The notes beneath the pieces were generated by a model that did not search any database, was not told the DNA's origin, and worked only from the letters and a program-made list of their open reading frames with translations. Shown here in pieces: positions 43,596 through 52,347 of a DNA stretch of 64,000 nt (positions are counted from its first letter, which is position 1; each line of letters starts with the position of its first letter). The DNA is from Flavobacterium gillisiae (lineage in GTDB: Bacteria > Bacteroidota > Bacteroidia > Flavobacteriales > Flavobacteriaceae): NCBI RefSeq assembly GCF_900107635.1, contig NZ_FNRD01000006.1, forward strand, positions 62,001-126,000. The letters are read 5' to 3'. A program made the position numbers and the translations under genes.

Positions 43596-44450
43596 ATGGC
43601 TTGGTTTAAAAGAAAAGAAAAAGGAATTACAACTGCGACTGAAGACAAAATGGATGTTCCTAAAGGTCTTTGGTACAAATCTCCTACAGGAAAAATTATT
43701 GATGCCGATGAGTTGGAACGCAATTTATTTGTAAGTCCAGAAGATGGTTTTCATGTTAGAATTGGTAGTAGCACCTATTTTGAAATCTTATTTGACAATA
43801 ATGAATTTGTTGAATTAGATAAAAACTTAACGTCTAAAGATCCTTTGCACTTTGTTGATACGAAGAAATATGCAGATCGACTAAAAGATGTTATGGAGAA
43901 AACTAAACTTAAAGATGCGGTACGTACTGGAGTTGGAAAATCCAAAGGTAGAGACGTAGTAATTTGCTGTATGGATTTTGCCTTTATTGGTGGATCAATG
44001 GGAGCTGTTGTAGGTGAAAAAATCTCAAGAGGGATCAATCACTCAATCAAAAACAAAATCCCATTTATAATGATCTCTAAATCGGGTGGAGCAAGAATGA
44101 TGGAAGCTGCTTATTCTTTAATGCAATTAGCAAAAACATCAGTAAAACTTGCCCAGCTTGCTGAGGAAAAAATACCTTACATCTCTTTATGTACAGATCC
44201 AACTACGGGAGGAACAACTGCATCATATGCTATGTTAGGAGACATCAACATTTCTGAACCAGGTGCATTAATTGGATTTGCAGGACCTAGAGTTGTAAGA
44301 GATACTACGGGTAAAGATTTACCTGAAGGTTTCCAAACTGCTGAATTTCTTTTAGAACATGGTTTCTTAGACTTTATCACGCCAAGAAAAGAATTGAAAG
44401 ACAAGATCAACTTGTATATCGATTTGATTCAAAATAATGATATTAGATAG
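43596..44450 (+). CDS. accD: Acetyl-CoA carboxylase carboxyltransferase, beta subunit
   Basis: A 284-residue subunit that, with AccA, transfers carboxyl from biotin to acetyl-CoA for fatty acid synthesis. Landmarks are [99 protein letters not shown] and [20 protein letters not shown]. The N-terminal four-Cys zinc ribbon known from E. coli AccD is missing: the positions read KSPTGK and VSPEDG, with no Cys. This seems a lineage feature. A terminator follows directly. Confidence 0.96.
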   Translation: MAWFKRKEKGITTATEDKMDVPKGLWYKSPTGKIIDADELERNLFVSPEDGFHVRIGSSTYFEILFDNNEFVELDKNLTSKDPLHFVDTKKYADRLKDVMEKTKLKDAVRTGVGKSKGRDVVICCMDFAFIGGSMGAVVGEKISRGINHSIKNKIPFIMISKSGGARMMEAAYSLMQLAKTSVKLAQLAEEKIPYISLCTDPTTGGTTASYAMLGDINISEPGALIGFAGPRVVRDTTGKDLPEGFQTAEFLLEHGFLDFITPRKELKDKINLYIDLIQNNDIR

Positions 44451-44468
44451 TTTTAATACTACCTAAAC

Positions 44469-44504
44469 AAAAAATCCCAAGACTTACTTCTTGGGATTTT
44501 TTTT
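44469..44504 (+). terminator. accD terminator
   Basis: AAAAAATCCCAAGA/TCTTGGGATTTTTT, a 14-bp stem with loop CTTACT and a T tail. Confidence 0.92.
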
Positions 44505-44569
44505 GCAACTAACTTTCCTGAAAATTAATTCTTTTCTTGAAGCAGAGTGATTCTCGTTTTAAACAGACA

Positions 44570-44655
44570 TCCCTCCTGCTCTACGCTATATCTTTTATCT
44601 CGTCTCGTTCTAAAAACGAGACGAGATAAAAGGATGCCGCTGCGATCAGGGCTAC
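44570..44655 (+). repeat. Dispersed hairpin repeat, copy 4
   Basis: Arms CTCTACGCTATAT and AGGATGCCGCTGCGATCAGGG as in copy 3, around a perfect 18-bp stem (44592-44609 with 44615-44632, loop CTAAA). The stem sequence has nothing in common with the cores of the other copies, while the arms do. Confidence 0.8.
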
Positions 44656-44792
44656 TAAGGAAATTGTAGTTTTCATAATTATGTTTCTTAAAATACACTT
44701 ACTTTTACTTTGTTGTAAGAAGACTAATTATATTTGACCATATAGATTAACTTGTTATTACACAAGTAACAAACACCGACCGCTCAGATATG

Positions 44793-44884
44793 TAGATTAG
44801 GAAAGCGCAGATTTGCAAGACGAACGTCCTTGATACTTAACTAAATATCTAGGTTAGGATAGCGCAGATTTGCAATCTGTGCCC
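44793..44884 (+). repeat. REP-like pair of direct repeats
   Basis: Two copies of AGRTTAGGAWAGCGCAGATT followed by TGCAA, at 44794-44818 and 44851-44875, 57 bases apart. The second continues as TCTGTGC, giving a palindrome GCGCAGATTTGCAATCTGTGC-like hairpin. No transposase gene is nearby. The rest of the 44505-44921 gap shows no gene. Confidence 0.6.
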
Positions 44885-44921
44885 ACAAACAGAGGCGTTG
44901 CTAACAAAGTATACAAAACAA

Positions 44922-44946
44922 AAAACCACTCAAATCGAGTGGTTTT
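44922..44946 (-). terminator. Terminator of the FtsX-type permease gene
   Basis: AAAACCACTC/GAGTGGTTTT, a 10-bp stem with loop AAATC and a T run on the minus strand. Confidence 0.85.
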
Positions 44947-44994
44947 CTTTATTATAATAGAACGATTTGGAATAAAACAAAACTTCGTTTGGTG

Positions 44995-46245
44995 TTACAT
45001 CCCCGTTCTAATCGCCTCCACAGGATCTAATTTTGAAGCCGTAATCGCTGGCAATATTCCGGAAATTAAACCAATTAATCCCGCCAATAGTGTTCCCAAA
45101 AGAATATTACCCATCCCTAAAACAAATTCGAAATCCAAAACATTAGTTAATACCAAAGCAATAATCCAGACTAAAAACAATCCGATAACCCCGCCAATAA
45201 CAGATAATATAACTGCTTCGAATAAAAACTGGAATAAGATAAAACGGTTTTTTGCTCCTAATGATTTTTGAATTCCTATTAGATTCGTACGTTCCTTTAC
45301 TGAAACGAACATGATATTTGCAATTCCAAATCCTCCAACTAAAAGAGAAAACCCACTAATCATCCATCCTCCAAATTTCATATTCAATATAATCCCATCA
45401 ATTAAATCTGTAAAACCAGAGAATACATTTATAAAAAAATTATCTATTTCACCAGCTTTCACACCTCTATAGCTTCTTAGTTTTTGAGAAATTTCAGATT
45501 TATAAGCACCCATATCCACTCCTTTATTGGGTTTTAGAATAATTACATTAACTAAAGATTCATTGTTATCTCCATACAACTGTCTAAGAAAATTAACTGG
45601 AATAAAAGCAGAAGTATCATCACTATCTCCAAACAGACCTGCTCCTTGTTTCTTTAACACTCCAATCACAGTAAAACGTTGACCGTATACTCTAACGTTT
45701 TTACCAATTGGCTCTAATTCATCAAAAAGTGATTTTGCAATTTCACTTCCTAAAACAATAACTTTCGCACCTGAATTTGCTTCAGACTCATTATAAAACC
45801 TTCCTTTATCAAACTCTAACCCTTGAATATCTATAAATTCATAAGACACCGGCACCATATTAACGTCACTTACTGTGTTTGAATCGTATTTTATAGATTC
45901 ACGTTTAGTGAAAATTTGATAACCCAATTGATCCGTATTAGTCATAGCCCCTTTCATATAGGTATATTCATCATACTTGATATTAGGAAACTGCTCTCTT
46001 TTCCATTTGGGAATTTCAGAAGGCCCAAAAGAGAATTTCATTAAATAAATCGTGTTTTTATCTAAACCACTTAAATCTTTAGAGATCTTTCTGTCCAATG
46101 AATCTACAGCAGCAAGCACCGCAATAATTGAAAAAATCCCTATAGTCACTCCCAGCAATGAAAGTAAAGTTCGCAACATATTACTTCGCAATGCATTCAT
46201 TGCAAAAGCAAAACTTTCTTTCAATAATCGGAGATATACTAGCAT
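44995..46245 (-). CDS. ABC transporter permease of the MacB/FtsX type
   Basis: A 416-residue inner-membrane protein. One N-terminal membrane segment (TLLSLLGVTIGIFSIIAVLAAV) is followed by a periplasmic MacB-like domain of about 210 residues (VNMVPVSYEFIDIQGLEFDKGRFYNESEANSG, read as MVPVSYEFIDIQGLEFDKGR and YNESEANSGAKVIVLGSEIA). Three more membrane segments follow in the FtsX domain (MISGFSLLVGGFGIANIMFV, FLFEAVILSVIGGVIGLFLV, LGTLLAGLIGLISGILPA). The conserved KERTNLIGIQKSLGAK precedes the last part. The ATG at 46245 is preferred to GTG 46251. The ATPase partner is not in the window; substrate unknown. Confidence 0.93.
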   Translation of the reverse strand: MLVYLRLLKESFAFAMNALRSNMLRTLLSLLGVTIGIFSIIAVLAAVDSLDRKISKDLSGLDKNTIYLMKFSFGPSEIPKWKREQFPNIKYDEYTYMKGAMTNTDQLGYQIFTKRESIKYDSNTVSDVNMVPVSYEFIDIQGLEFDKGRFYNESEANSGAKVIVLGSEIAKSLFDELEPIGKNVRVYGQRFTVIGVLKKQGAGLFGDSDDTSAFIPVNFLRQLYGDNNESLVNVIILKPNKGVDMGAYKSEISQKLRSYRGVKAGEIDNFFINVFSGFTDLIDGIILNMKFGGWMISGFSLLVGGFGIANIMFVSVKERTNLIGIQKSLGAKNRFILFQFLFEAVILSVIGGVIGLFLVWIIALVLTNVLDFEFVLGMGNILLGTLLAGLIGLISGILPAITASKLDPVEAIRTGM

Positions 46246-46379
46246 AAACACTTTTTTCTTTTATTGTAAAAATCTTAAAATATTATTCAAAAACCAAATA
46301 ATAAAGGATACTTCAAGTTGGTCTAATTTTTTAAGACAATGTTACAACACTTCATATAAATTTATAATCAAAAATTAAC

Positions 46380-46387
46380 TATTTTTG
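46380..46387 (+). promoter_or_regulatory. purH promoter -7 box
   Basis: TATTTTTG, an exact TAnnTTTG, 24 bases before purH. Confidence 0.65.
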
Positions 46388-46410
46388 CACTTTATAACTA
46401 TAACTACATA

Positions 46411-47937
46411 ATGAGCACAACTAAAACGATTCAATCAGCATTAATTTCAGTATTTTCAAAAGAAGGTTTAGAACCTATAGTTAGAAAATTACATTCTCAG
46501 AATGTAATTTTATATTCTACAGGTGGAACTGAAGATTTTATAAAAAACTTAGGTATTCCAGTAGTACCAGTTGAAGATGTAACTTCTTACCCTTCGATCC
46601 TAGGTGGAAGAGTAAAGACATTACACCCAAAAGTTTTTGGTGGTATCTTAAACCGTCAAGATAATGAAAGTGATGTTCAACAAATGGAGGAGTTTAATAT
46701 TCCCCAAATCGATTTAGTAATTGTTGATTTGTACCCTTTTGAAAAAACAGTCGCTTCTGGAGCAAGTGAAAGTGACATTATTGAAAAAATAGATATTGGC
46801 GGAATTTCCTTAATTCGTGCTGCTGCAAAAAACTTCAAGGATACCGTTATAATTGCATCAGTTGAAGAATACAGAACACTTTTGGACTTAATAACAGATC
46901 AAAATGGTGCGACAACTATTGCCGACAGAAAACTATTGGCAACAAAAGCTTTTCATGTTTCTTCTCATTATGATACTGCTATCTTCAACTATTTCAATAC
47001 TGATGAAACTATTTTCAAAGCAAGTATCGCAGATGGTCAGATATTAAGATATGGAGAAAACCCTCATCAAAAAGGATTCTTCTTTGGTGATTTTGACGCT
47101 ATGTTTAACAAACTACACGGAAAAGAATTATCATACAACAATTTATTAGATGTAGATGCCGCAGTTAATTTGATTGCAGAGTTCAAAACTGACAAACCTA
47201 CTTTTGCCGTACTAAAACACAATAATGCTTGTGGCCTAGCTACAAGAGATACAATAAGCGATGCTTACAACGCCGCTTTAGCTTGTGACCCAACATCAGC
47301 ATTTGGTGGTGTATTGATTGCAAACACTAAAATAGATGTTGCTACAGCAACTGAAATAAACAAATTGTTTTGTGAAGTAGTTATTGCTCCTGAATATGAT
47401 GCTGACGCTATTGCTATTCTACAAGAAAAGAAAAACAGAATTATTTTAGTTCAAAACGAAATAGACTTACCTCAAAAACAAGTTAGATCTTGTTTGAATG
47501 GACTTTTAATTCAAGAAAGAAATAACATTACCGACAATAAAGAAGATCTTAAAACCGTTACTATAACGACTCCGACAGAAAAGGAAATTCAAGATTTAAT
47601 ATTTGCCTCTAAAATTTGTAAAAACACAAAGTCTAACACAATCGTTTTTGCAAAAAACGGAACCCTTATTTCATCCGGAACAGGGCAAACTTCAAGAGTT
47701 GATGCCTTGCTTCAAGCAATTGAAAAAGCAAAAGCTTTTGGATTTTCATTAGAAGGAGCTTCAATGGCTAGCGATGCTTTCTTTCCATTTCCTGACTGTG
47801 TTGAGATTGCAAAAAATGCAGGAATCACAGCAGTCATTCAACCAGGAGGATCAATAAAAGACCAATTGAGCATTGACTATTGCAATGAAAATAAACTTGC
47901 AATGGTATTTACAGGAACACGTCATTTTAAGCATTAA
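46411..47937 (+). CDS. purH: Bifunctional AICAR formyltransferase / IMP cyclohydrolase
   Basis: A 508-residue enzyme for the last two steps of IMP synthesis. Residues 1-195 are the cyclohydrolase (ALISVFSKEGLEPIVRKL, STGGTEDFIKNLG, ILGGRVKTLHPKVFGGIL, DLVIVDLYPFEKTV). The rest is the formyltransferase (LRYGENPHQKGFFFGD, VLKHNNACGLATRD with the catalytic Lys-His, TSAFGGVLIAN, DAFFPFPDCVEIAKNAGITA). The mreB operon starts 55 bp downstream with its own promoter box. Confidence 0.98.
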   Translation: MSTTKTIQSALISVFSKEGLEPIVRKLHSQNVILYSTGGTEDFIKNLGIPVVPVEDVTSYPSILGGRVKTLHPKVFGGILNRQDNESDVQQMEEFNIPQIDLVIVDLYPFEKTVASGASESDIIEKIDIGGISLIRAAAKNFKDTVIIASVEEYRTLLDLITDQNGATTIADRKLLATKAFHVSSHYDTAIFNYFNTDETIFKASIADGQILRYGENPHQKGFFFGDFDAMFNKLHGKELSYNNLLDVDAAVNLIAEFKTDKPTFAVLKHNNACGLATRDTISDAYNAALACDPTSAFGGVLIANTKIDVATATEINKLFCEVVIAPEYDADAIAILQEKKNRIILVQNEIDLPQKQVRSCLNGLLIQERNNITDNKEDLKTVTITTPTEKEIQDLIFASKICKNTKSNTIVFAKNGTLISSGTGQTSRVDALLQAIEKAKAFGFSLEGASMASDAFFPFPDCVEIAKNAGITAVIQPGGSIKDQLSIDYCNENKLAMVFTGTRHFKH

Positions 47938-47943
47938 TTTGTT

Positions 47944-47951
47944 TAACTTTG
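47944..47951 (+). promoter_or_regulatory. mreB operon promoter -7 box
   Basis: TAACTTTG, an exact TAnnTTTG, 42 bases before mreB and directly after purH. Confidence 0.65.
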
Positions 47952-47992
47952 TACGCTCCTAATTTTTAACTTTTTAAACCCCTGAAAAACTT

Positions 47993-49021
47993 ATGGGATT
48001 TTTTGATTTCATGACCGAGGATATCGCGATAGACCTTGGTACCGCTAACACTTTAATCATACATAATGATAAGGTCGTAATTGACAGCCCATCAATAGTT
48101 GCTAGAGATAGAATCTCTGGTAAAATCATTGCCGTTGGTAAAGAAGCCAACTTGATGCAGGGTAAAACACATGAAAACATTAAAACAATAAGGCCTTTGA
48201 AAGACGGTGTAATTGCTGATTTTGATGCTTCAGAAAAAATGATAAGTATGTTTATAAAAAGCATACCTGCATTGAAAAAAAGAATGTTCACTCCAGCTTT
48301 ACGAATGGTGGTATGTATTCCTTCTGGAATTACAGAAGTTGAAATGAGAGCGGTAAAAGAATCTTGTGAAAGAGTAAATGGTAAAGAAGTTTACTTAATT
48401 CATGAACCTATGGCTGCAGCAATTGGTATTGGTATCGATATTATGCAACCAAAAGGAAACATGATTGTAGATATAGGTGGAGGTACAACTGAAATTGCTG
48501 TAATTGCACTTGGTGGTATTGTTTGCGATAAATCAGTAAAAATTGCTGGTGACGTTTTTACAAATGACATAGTATATTACATGCGTACTCAACACAACTT
48601 ATTTGTTGGAGAGAGTACAGCTGAAAAAATAAAAATCCAAATTGGAGCCGCAATCGAAGACTTAGAAACTCCTCCAGAAGACATGTCTGTTCAAGGAAGA
48701 GATTTACTTACCGGTAAACCAAAACAAGTAGAGGTTTCTTATAGAGAAATCGCTAAAGCGTTAGACAAATCAATTCAAAGAATTGAGGATGCAGTTATGG
48801 AAACGTTGTCTCAAACTCCTCCGGAATTAGCAGCGGACATCTACAATACAGGTATTTACCTTGCCGGTGGTGGTTCTATGTTACGTGGATTAGACAAACG
48901 AATTTCTCAAAAAACAGATTTACCTGTTTACATTGCAGAAGATCCATTAAGAGCAGTAGTTCGAGGAACAGGAATGGCGCTTAAAAACCTTTCGAAATTT
49001 AAAAGTATCTTAATAAAATAA
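47993..49021 (+). CDS. mreB: Rod shape-determining protein MreB
   Basis: A 342-residue actin homologue that polymerises under the inner membrane and guides the elongation machinery. Landmarks are the phosphate-1 loop IAIDLGTANTLI, GKEANLMQGKTHENIKTIRP, phosphate-2 IVDIGGGTTEIAVIALGG, and adenosine loop GIYLAGGGSMLRGLD. The N-terminal MGFFDFMTED is the usual amphipathic membrane anchor. First gene of mreBCD-PBP2-rodA. Confidence 0.98.
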   Translation: MGFFDFMTEDIAIDLGTANTLIIHNDKVVIDSPSIVARDRISGKIIAVGKEANLMQGKTHENIKTIRPLKDGVIADFDASEKMISMFIKSIPALKKRMFTPALRMVVCIPSGITEVEMRAVKESCERVNGKEVYLIHEPMAAAIGIGIDIMQPKGNMIVDIGGGTTEIAVIALGGIVCDKSVKIAGDVFTNDIVYYMRTQHNLFVGESTAEKIKIQIGAAIEDLETPPEDMSVQGRDLLTGKPKQVEVSYREIAKALDKSIQRIEDAVMETLSQTPPELAADIYNTGIYLAGGGSMLRGLDKRISQKTDLPVYIAEDPLRAVVRGTGMALKNLSKFKSILIK

Positions 49022-49078
49022 GATGTTGACGAATTCCGTTTAGAAGCAAATCCTGAAACAAAATAATCATACAAGAGA

Positions 49079-49903
49079 ATGCAGCAAATATTTAATTTTA
49101 TATTCAAAAACAGTACTAGAATACTGTTTTTGCTGTTATTATGCATTTCGTTTTTGCTTACGATACAAGCTCACTCCTACCATAGAAGTAAAATAATAAG
49201 CTCCGCTAATTATTTAAGCGGCGGAGTCTATGAAAAGATCAATAATGTGAGCGAATATTTGAATTTAAAAACTCAAAATGACGCTTTGGCAATTGAAAAT
49301 GCCAGGCTAAAAAGTGTCTTATTTGCCGCTACCGACTCTATTTCGATTACAAAATTAGAAAAAACAAAGGAAACACAGCCTTACGACATTGTGGTTTCTA
49401 AAGTGATTCATAACTCCTATAATGTTCACGAAAACTACCTAACATTAAATTCCGGTGCCTTACAAGGTGTGAAATCTGATATGGGAGTAATCAATAATTT
49501 AGGATTAGTAGGAATCATAGACAATACTTCTCCAAGATATTCCACTGTTATCAGTATTTTGAATGTTAAATCTCAAATTAATGCTAAAATTAAAAAATCA
49601 AATCATTTTGGTTCTTTAATTTGGAACGGAAAAAGTACTGGGTTCGTACAATTGATAGATGTTCCAAGATTAGCTTCTGTTAGAAAAGGAGACACCATTG
49701 TTACTGGCGGACAATCCGTTATTTTCCCCGAAAATATAAACATTGGAACAATTGAAAAAATATACATTGACAACAAAACCAATTATTATACTTTAGACAT
49801 AAAACTTTTTAACGACATGACAAATTTAGGTCACGTATACATTCTAAAAAGCAAATATAGAGACGAACTTAATAATTTAGAAAAAGGAGAGAAAGATGAA
49901 TAG
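49079..49903 (+). CDS. mreC: Rod shape-determining protein MreC
   Basis: A 274-residue inner-membrane protein with one N-terminal membrane segment (TRILFLLLLCISFLLTIQA), a coiled coil (residues 60-95) and the periplasmic beta domain (VVSKVIHNSYNVHENYLTLN, GALQGVKSDMGVINNLGLVG, GDTIVTGGQSVIFPENINIG). It links MreB with PBP2 and RodA. Its end overlaps mreD by 8 bases. Confidence 0.95.
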   Translation: MQQIFNFIFKNSTRILFLLLLCISFLLTIQAHSYHRSKIISSANYLSGGVYEKINNVSEYLNLKTQNDALAIENARLKSVLFAATDSISITKLEKTKETQPYDIVVSKVIHNSYNVHENYLTLNSGALQGVKSDMGVINNLGLVGIIDNTSPRYSTVISILNVKSQINAKIKKSNHFGSLIWNGKSTGFVQLIDVPRLASVRKGDTIVTGGQSVIFPENINIGTIEKIYIDNKTNYYTLDIKLFNDMTNLGHVYILKSKYRDELNNLEKGEKDE

Positions 49904-50402
49904 CACTTTGTTAGTCAATATTTTTCGGTTTATTTTATTATTGGCCGTCCAGATTGTTATTTTTAACAATATGAATTTTTTAGGGTTTATAATGCCCCTA
50001 CCTTACATGTTGTTTATTATTTTATATCCTGTTAATGGAAACAGAGCTGGGCTTTTACTAGCCAGTTTTCTATTAGGCCTAACCATGGATGTGTTTTCTA
50101 ATTCAGGAGGTGTCCACGCTGCTTCCTGCCTGACTTTAGCTTATCTCAGGCCTTCTATATTTAAATTTTCGTTTGGAATTAGCTATGAATATCAAACCAT
50201 AAAATTGAATGATGTCTTAACACCTGAGCGATTCTCTTTTATATTAATTTCAGTAATAATTCATCATTTCACCTTATTTATATTAGAAGCGTTTCAGGTC
50301 AGTTTCTTCTGGGACATCCTAATTCGAACATTATTAAGTACCGTGTTTACTATCATTAGCTGTATCATAATAATATACCTAATCAAGCCTAACAAAAGAT
50401 GA
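49896..50402 (+). CDS. mreD: Rod shape-determining protein MreD
   Basis: A 168-residue inner-membrane protein with about five membrane segments (IFRFILLLAVQIVIFNNMNF, LGFIMPLPYMLFIILYPVNG, AGLLLASFLLGLTMDVFSNS with the conserved D). Recognition rests on position between mreC and PBP2 and on the pattern LLGLTMDVF typical of MreD. Overlaps mreC by 8 and the PBP2 gene by 4 bases, so translation is coupled. Confidence 0.9.
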   Translation: MNSTLLVNIFRFILLLAVQIVIFNNMNFLGFIMPLPYMLFIILYPVNGNRAGLLLASFLLGLTMDVFSNSGGVHAASCLTLAYLRPSIFKFSFGISYEYQTIKLNDVLTPERFSFILISVIIHHFTLFILEAFQVSFFWDILIRTLLSTVFTIISCIIIIYLIKPNKR

Positions 50403-52330
50403 GAAAACTCCTGCTGCCTTCCTTAATTATCGTCGCAGCACTATTGCTGCTGATTCGAATATTTTATTTGCAGGTTATCAATGACAGCTTCAAATTAAAA
50501 TCAGATAATAACGCCATTAAAATAAAATACGACTATCCCGAAAGAGGTTATATTTTTGATCGATATGGGAAGTTGTTAGTATCTAATCAAGCGTCGTATG
50601 ATATTATGGTAATACCAAGAGAGTTAAAAAAAATCGACACTTTAGAGTTTTGCCAGTTACTAAATATTACAAAAGAGGATTATATACAAAAAATAGCTAA
50701 AGCTAGAGTGTACAGCCCACGCCTTCCTTCCGTTTTTTTATCTCAATTAAACAAGAGTGAGTTTGCTGCATTTCAAGAAAAAATACGAAAATTTCCAGGT
50801 TTCTACTTTCAAAAACGTTCGCTTCGTGATTATGAAGTAGATTTTGGAGCAAATGTTTTTGGGTCTATCACTCAAGTTAACGAACGATTAATTGCTAAAA
50901 ACCCGTACTATAACAGTGGGGATTTGATAGGCCGTCAAGGCGTTGAAGAAAGTTATGAAGAAATCCTACGAGGAATAAAAGGGGTTAAATATTTTCAAAA
51001 AGACAAATACAACAGAGAAATAGGCTCCTATAAAGACGGAAAATATGATACTATTGCGGTACAAGGAGAAGATATAAACCTTACACTTGATGCTGAACTA
51101 CAAAAGTATGGAGAGCAATTAATGATTAATAAAAGAGGGGGGATTGTAGCGATCGAACCTAAAACGGGCGAGATTTTAGCCCTTGTCACCGCCCCATCTT
51201 ATGATCCATCTATTTTGGTTGGTAGACAACGCTCTAAAAATTACACCTTATTATATTACGACTCGATTGCAAAACCACTTTATGACAGAAGTCTTTTAGC
51301 AGAGTACCCTCCCGGTTCTCCTTTTAAGATATTAACTGGTTTAATTGGTTTACAAGAAGGTGTTGTGGACGAACAAACCACTTTTATGTGCCATCATGGA
51401 TTTAGTTATGCAAGAGGACGATTTATGAAATGTCACGGTTTTGGACCGCACAAATTGAATAATGGGATATACGCTTCCTGTAACACCTATTTTGCTAATG
51501 TCTACATGAGGACTATTAATAAATATGCAAAACCATCTTATGCCGTTGATGTTTGGAGTAATCACGTAAAAAGCTTTGGACTGGGTGATTTTATGGGTTA
51601 TGATCTACCCACAGGAAAAAGAGGGAATGTTCCGGATTCAAAAACCTATAAAAAAATCTATCCTAACGGAGGCTGGAGAAGCACGACCATTATATCAAAT
51701 TCAATTGGACAAGGAGAAGTCTTAATGACACCAATACAACTAGCCAATATGATGGCTACGGTCGCTAATGAAGGTTACTATTATACTCCTCACATCATCA
51801 AGAAAATTAAAGGGACTGCTATTGACCCTAAATTTAAAGTTAAACATCAGACGACCATTGATAAAAAGTATTTTAAACCGATGATTCAAGGTTTATTTGA
51901 CGTGTACAACATGGGTACCGCCAGTTCATTGCGAGTAGAAGGAATTGACATTGCTGGTAAAACAGGTACAGCAGAAAATTTTGCTAAAATTGGAGGAAAA
52001 AGAGTTCAGCTTAAGGATCACTCTATTTTTGTAGCTTTTGCGCCAAAGGATAATCCAAAAATCGCAATAGCCATTTTAGTAGAAAATGGTGGATTTGGAG
52101 CAACAATTGCGGGTCCTATTGCCAGTCTAATGATCGAAAGATACCTTAGAAAAAAAATTACAAGAATAGATTTAGAAACGAGAGTTCTAAATATTAGCTT
52201 ACGAGATCAATATGCAAAATTAGGAGGAATGACGGAAGCTAGCGCTATTGAAACTACGCCTAAAGATTCTATAGGGAAAAAAAATGTTGTGAATACATTT
52301 ACACCTATCGACTCTACTAAACAAAATTAA
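50399..52330 (+). CDS. mrdA: Penicillin-binding protein 2 (elongation transpeptidase)
   Basis: A 643-residue class B PBP. One N-terminal membrane anchor (LLPSLIIVAALLLLIRIFYL), then the dimerisation domain with ERGYIFDRYGKLLVSNQASY, then the transpeptidase: SxxK in PPGSPFKI (catalytic Ser), SxN in SCNTYF, KTG in AGKTGTAENF. The enzyme crosslinks peptidoglycan in the periplasm during cell elongation, together with RodA encoded next, 17 bp downstream. A Thr-rich tail of 40 residues closes it. Confidence 0.96.
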   Translation: MRKLLLPSLIIVAALLLLIRIFYLQVINDSFKLKSDNNAIKIKYDYPERGYIFDRYGKLLVSNQASYDIMVIPRELKKIDTLEFCQLLNITKEDYIQKIAKARVYSPRLPSVFLSQLNKSEFAAFQEKIRKFPGFYFQKRSLRDYEVDFGANVFGSITQVNERLIAKNPYYNSGDLIGRQGVEESYEEILRGIKGVKYFQKDKYNREIGSYKDGKYDTIAVQGEDINLTLDAELQKYGEQLMINKRGGIVAIEPKTGEILALVTAPSYDPSILVGRQRSKNYTLLYYDSIAKPLYDRSLLAEYPPGSPFKILTGLIGLQEGVVDEQTTFMCHHGFSYARGRFMKCHGFGPHKLNNGIYASCNTYFANVYMRTINKYAKPSYAVDVWSNHVKSFGLGDFMGYDLPTGKRGNVPDSKTYKKIYPNGGWRSTTIISNSIGQGEVLMTPIQLANMMATVANEGYYYTPHIIKKIKGTAIDPKFKVKHQTTIDKKYFKPMIQGLFDVYNMGTASSLRVEGIDIAGKTGTAENFAKIGGKRVQLKDHSIFVAFAPKDNPKIAIAILVENGGFGATIAGPIASLMIERYLRKKITRIDLETRVLNISLRDQYAKLGGMTEASAIETTPKDSIGKKNVVNTFTPIDSTKQN

Positions 52331-52347
52331 AAAGAGATTCATTTCAA

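Noticed and set aside
44870-45271. 133-codon ORF antisense to the FtsX-type permease
   Set aside because: Starts in the REP-like region and then mirrors the permease gene; no support of its own.
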